Origin: Pseudomonadota bacterium
GTDB lineage: Bacteria; Pseudomonadota; Gammaproteobacteria; Steroidobacterales; Steroidobacteraceae
DNA length: 8,486 nucleotides
Reading direction: 5' to 3'
Assembly: GCA_021838065.1 (NCBI GenBank)
Contig: JAKCEJ010000110.1
Location: 1 to 8,486 of the forward strand
Positions 5,466 through 8,486 of this stretch are shown one piece after another. A program made the translations under genes and the position numbers. The number at the start of each line of letters is the position of its first letter. Positions within the stretch are counted from its first letter, which is position 1. Below the pieces are notes generated by a model. That model was given only the letters and a program-made list of their open reading frames with translations. It did no database searches and had not been told where the DNA came from.

Positions 5466-8279
5466 ATGCGCTGGTCGACGGAACGCAGGACCCAGGTCGC
5501 CTTTGCGTGCGCCCTGGCCTGCGTCGTGCTGATCGGCATCGTTTCCTTCCTCAGTCTGCGCCAGCTGACGAGCGATTCCGGGTGGGTGACCCATACCGTG
5601 GCGGTGCTGGCCGGGTTGCGCCGTCTCGATGGGCATATCGCCGCGGCCGAATCCGATGAGCGCGACTTTCTCATCACGGAGAGCCCGGCTGACCTGAATG
5701 CCTACCACCGAGATATCCGAGCCGTCGAGCGCGCCTACGGGGACCTCAAGCGTCAGACGGCCGACAACGCGCTCGAGCAGGGGCGGCTCGATCGGCTCGC
5801 GCCGCTCCTTGCCGCGCGCATCGCGCAGCTGACCCATCTGATCGCGCTGCGCCGGGCGCAGGGGTTCGCGGGCGCCGAGGCCGAACAAGTCCGCGCGCGC
5901 ACCAACCGGGCCGCCGCCGATCAGCTCGAGCGCATCATCGTGCGCATGCGCAGCACCGAGCGGGGGCTGCTCGCGCGGCGCAAGGCCGCCACCGACCGCC
6001 GCGCGCTGCTCACCGAGGAAACCGTCGCCGGCGGCGGCGCGCTCGCGTTCGTCATCACGGCGTTCGCGCTGGCGGCGCTGCGGCGGGATTTCGCGGGGCG
6101 GCACCGCGCCGAAGCGGCGCTGCGGGAATTGAACACCGAGCTGGAGAGCCGCGTCACGCAGCGGACCGAGGAGCTCGCGCGGGCCAACGCCTCGCTGCGC
6201 GCCAGCGAACGGCGGTTCCGCGCGTTCGTCAGCACGACGTCCGATGTCGTGTACCAGATGAGCCCCGACTGGAGCGAATTGCGGCCGCAGCAGGGCGGTG
6301 ACTTCGTGGCGGTGACGCCGGTGGCGACGCGCAACTGGCTCGAGCAGTACATCCATCCTGAAGACCTGGCGCGCGTGCGCGCCGCGGTCGCACAGGCGAT
6401 CCATACCGGCGGCACGTTCGAGCTCGAACACCGCGTCTGGCGCGCCGATGGCAGCATGGGGTGGGCGTTCTCGCGTGCGATCCCGCTGAAGGACGACGCT
6501 GGACGGATCGTAGAGTGGTTCGGCGCCGCAAGCGACGTGACGGAGCGCAAGGAAGCGGGCATGAAGCTCGAGGCGCAGCTCGCTCGGCTGAGCCTCCTCG
6601 GTGCGATCACGCGCGCGATGGGAGAGCGCCAGGACGTGCACAGCATCTTTCAGGTCGTCATTCGCACGCTGGAGGCGCACCTGTCGCTCGATTTCTGCTC
6701 GATCTGCCTGTACGAGCCGGCGCAGAGCCATCTGACCGTTACGCGCGTCGGTACCGAGAGCGCAACACTTGCCCTCGAACTCGCCATGGGCGTGGACGCA
6801 CGCATTCCCATCGATCAGAATGGACTGTCACGCTGCGTGCGCGGGGAGCTCGTCTACGAGCCGGATCTGGCGGCTATTCCTTACCCGTTCGCCCGCCGGC
6901 TCGCCGGCGGCGGACTCGGCGCGCTCGTCGCCGCTCCGCTGCGCTTCGAGAGCCAGGTGTTCGGCGTGCTGCTCGCGGCCCGGCGCGTGCCCGAGAGCTT
7001 CAGCAGCGGCGAGTGCGAGTTCCTGCGCCAGCTGAGCGAGCACGTGGCGCTCGCCGCGCATCAGGCCCACCTCTATCAGGCGCTGCAGCGCGCCTACGAC
7101 GATCTGCGCCAGACACAGCAGGCGGTGCTGCAGCAGGAACGGCTGCTGGCGCTCGGCACGATGGCGAGCGGCATCGCCCATGACATCAACAACGCGATCT
7201 CGCCCATCATGCTCTACACGGACATGCTGCTCGAGGACCGGGAGCTCCCGCCGCGGATCCAGAGGTCCGTGCAGGTGATCCAGCGGGCCGTCGAGCAGGT
7301 GGCGCACACCGTGGCGCGCATGCGCGAGTTCTACCGCCCGCGCGAGCCGCAGGAGCCGCTCGTGCCGGTCGATCTGAATCAGCTCGTCGCGCAGGTGATC
7401 GATCTGACCCGCGCCCGCTGGTCCGATATGCCGCAGGGGCGGGGCGCGCTGATCGAGCTCGATACCGCGCTTGCGCCCGCGCTGCCGCCAATCCCCGGTG
7501 TTGCGACCGAGCTGCGCGATGCGCTCACCAATCTGGTGTTCAATGCGGTCGATGCCATGCCGAAGGGCGGACGGCTGTCACTGCGTACGCGGCTGCTCCA
7601 GCCGGGCGGTCTCGAGCGCGCAGAGCGGGGCTTCGTGCAGCTCGAGGTCGCCGATACCGGTGTCGGCATGGACGCCGAGACCCGCAGCCGCTGTCTTGAG
7701 CCGTTTTTCACCACCAAGGGTGAGCGGGGCACGGGCCTGGGTCTGCCGATGGTCTACGGCACGATGCAGCGCCATGGCGGCGAGATCGAGGTGGTGAGCA
7801 CGCCCGGCGAGGGCACGCGCGTGAGACTGAATTTCCCGGTGGCGCTCGACAGTGAAGGCAACGTCACGGGGACGCGGCCGATTTCGGTGATTTCGCCGCG
7901 CCGCATTCTGTTGGTGGACGACGATCCGATTGTGATCCAGTCAATGCGTGAGACGCTTGCCGGCGACGGCCATCACGTCGTCACCACCGACGGCGGACAG
8001 GCCGGCATCGATGCGTTTCGCGCCGCGGCGGCCGCGGGCGCTCCCTACCACGTGGTCATCACCGATCTGGGCATGCCGCATGTCGACGGCCGCCAGGTCG
8101 CCGCGGCAGTGAAGGCCGCGCACCCGGACACGCTCATTCTGCTGCTGACGGGCTGGGGGCGGCGACTCGTGGAAGAGGGGGAGGTACCGGCGCACGTCGA
8201 CCGCGTGCTGAGCAAGCCGCCCCGGTTGCGGGAGTTGCGCGAAGCGCTCGGGACGAGCCCGGGCCCGCTCGCGGGCTGA
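5466..8279 (+). CDS. Membrane hybrid sensor histidine kinase (CHASE3-PAS-GAF-HisKA-HATPase-REC)
   Basis: This encodes 937 residues. Order: TM1 (about 11-31); a periplasmic CHASE3-like helical sensor (about 35-170, with DERDFLITESPADLNAYHRD); TM2 (about 188-206); a coiled coil (about 208-250, TELESRVTQRTEELARANAS) with no HAMP; PAS with PAC tail (about 248-362, ending GAASDVTERK); GAF (about 388-540, with DFCSICLY and SSGECEFLRQLSEHVALAAH); HisKA with phospho-accepting His572 in GIAHDINN; HATPase with N693, DTGVGM at 730-735, EPFFTTK at 745-751 and GTGLGLPMVYG at 755-765; and a receiver domain (about 813-930) with DDD 818-820, phospho-acceptor Asp867 in VITDLGMP, Thr895 and Lys917. All catalytic residues are present, so it should autophosphorylate and pass phosphate to its own receiver. 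The signal and downstream partner are unknown; no HPt or DNA-binding regulator is adjacent in the window. ATG 5466 gives a proper N-terminal membrane anchor but has only a weak ribosome-binding site. Confidence 0.95.
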   Translation: MRWSTERRTQVAFACALACVVLIGIVSFLSLRQLTSDSGWVTHTVAVLAGLRRLDGHIAAAESDERDFLITESPADLNAYHRDIRAVERAYGDLKRQTADNALEQGRLDRLAPLLAARIAQLTHLIALRRAQGFAGAEAEQVRARTNRAAADQLERIIVRMRSTERGLLARRKAATDRRALLTEETVAGGGALAFVITAFALAALRRDFAGRHRAEAALRELNTELESRVTQRTEELARANASLRASERRFRAFVSTTSDVVYQMSPDWSELRPQQGGDFVAVTPVATRNWLEQYIHPEDLARVRAAVAQAIHTGGTFELEHRVWRADGSMGWAFSRAIPLKDDAGRIVEWFGAASDVTERKEAGMKLEAQLARLSLLGAITRAMGERQDVHSIFQVVIRTLEAHLSLDFCSICLYEPAQSHLTVTRVGTESATLALELAMGVDARIPIDQNGLSRCVRGELVYEPDLAAIPYPFARRLAGGGLGALVAAPLRFESQVFGVLLAARRVPESFSSGECEFLRQLSEHVALAAHQAHLYQALQRAYDDLRQTQQAVLQQERLLALGTMASGIAHDINNAISPIMLYTDMLLEDRELPPRIQRSVQVIQRAVEQVAHTVARMREFYRPREPQEPLVPVDLNQLVAQVIDLTRARWSDMPQGRGALIELDTALAPALPPIPGVATELRDALTNLVFNAVDAMPKGGRLSLRTRLLQPGGLERAERGFVQLEVADTGVGMDAETRSRCLEPFFTTKGERGTGLGLPMVYGTMQRHGGEIEVVSTPGEGTRVRLNFPVALDSEGNVTGTRPISVISPRRILLVDDDPIVIQSMRETLAGDGHHVVTTDGGQAGIDAFRAAAAAGAPYHVVITDLGMPHVDGRQVAAAVKAAHPDTLILLLTGWGRRLVEEGEVPAHVDRVLSKPPRLRELREALGTSPGPLAG

Positions 8280-8285
8280 GCGGGC
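8263..8285. repeat. Inverted repeat over the kinase stop codon, between convergent genes
   Basis: The arms GCCCGCTC (8263-8270) and GAGCGGGC (8278-8285) form an 8-bp stem with a 7-base loop. The stop codon TGA (8277-8279) lies at the loop/stem edge. No T-run follows on either strand. It may help separate the two convergent transcripts or may be chance in GC-rich DNA. Confidence 0.3.
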
Positions 8286-8295
8286 GTGCGGCCCG

Positions 8296-8486
8296 TCAGA
8301 GAGTGAGAGACGGACGGCCGGACAGGTAACCCTGCAGCAGGTCGACGCCGAGCCGCCGGGCGGTCGCGGCTTCTGTCTCGGTCTCGAGGCCCTCGCGCAC
8401 CACGCGGCTGTCGGTGGCCTGTGCGAAGCGCGTCAGCAGCTCGACGCGGCGCTGCTTGCGCTCCTCGCGATCGAGGTTGCGCACGA
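8296..8486 (-). CDS. EAL-domain cyclic-di-GMP phosphodiesterase-type protein, C-terminal part (5' end outside window)
   Basis: The minus-strand frame is open from the right edge to TGA at 8298-8296, giving about the last 62 residues. It reads VRNLDREERKQRRVELLTRF, then VVREGLETETEAATARRLGV and LLQGYLSGRP, followed by only four more residues. This is the C-terminal end of an EAL barrel: the VxEGxET strand with its conserved Glu, and the QGYLxGRP motif with its conserved Gln. EAL domains hydrolyse c-di-GMP or act as c-di-GMP-binding scaffolds; the EAL motif and DDFG loop that would decide activity lie outside. The codon at 8484-8482 is GTG, but it is inside the domain and is not the real start. 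It is convergent with the hybrid kinase, with 16 bases between stops. The sequence differs from the MHYT-EAL remnant, so the two are separate family members. Confidence 0.85.
   Translation of the reverse strand, partial: VRNLDREERKQRRVELLTRFAQATDSRVVREGLETETEAATARRLGVDLLQGYLSGRPSLTL

Noticed and set aside
5205..6731. 508-codon minus-strand open frame opposite the hybrid kinase
   Set aside because: It is the antisense shadow of the CHASE3-PAS coding region, with no recognisable domain.

Overview
The window is a GC-rich bacterial chromosomal segment whose genes look gammaproteobacterial. The evidence is a Tex protein close in sequence to the enterobacterial YhgF type, a TonB-dependent receptor (so a Gram-negative outer membrane), a MazG-like dCTPase-type pyrophosphohydrolase, and several cyclic-di-GMP (EAL) fragments. 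Soil or freshwater lineages such as Steroidobacterales, Nevskiales or Xanthomonadales would fit, but this is inference from protein style and base composition. There is no rRNA, tRNA, CRISPR, insertion sequence or phage signature.

Layout, left to right: (1) the last 261 codons of a TonB-dependent outer-membrane receptor on the + strand, closed by a textbook intrinsic terminator (812-840). (2) A minus-strand pseudogene (971-1555), a collapsed MHYT-EAL c-di-GMP signalling protein. The first MHYT segment, carrying an in-frame TAG, is joined out of frame to the tail of an EAL domain, and a second frameshift follows. (3) About 310 bp without a recognisable gene, then tex on the + strand (1866-4241), intact and full length. 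(4) About 560 bp with no recognisable gene, holding a perfect 8-bp inverted repeat just past the tex stop. (5) A small MazG-superfamily nucleotide pyrophosphohydrolase (4806-5210, +). (6) A 255-bp gap with a strong Shine-Dalgarno sequence that does not belong to the next gene's apparent start. (7) A 937-residue membrane hybrid histidine kinase, TM-CHASE3-TM-coiled coil-PAS-GAF-HisKA-HATPase-REC (5466-8279, +). (8) Convergent to it and only 16 bases away, the C-terminus of an EAL-domain protein (8296-8486, -) that runs off the right edge.

The genes do not form one operon or pathway. Tex and the pyrophosphohydrolase are housekeeping-type (transcription/RNA maintenance and nucleotide-pool cleaning). 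The receptor, the hybrid kinase and the two EAL loci are environment-sensing functions. The clearest unusual content is the decayed MHYT-EAL gene, in which the order and type of lesions can be read directly. I found no convincing previously undescribed system. Most of the other long open frames are shadows produced by high GC.
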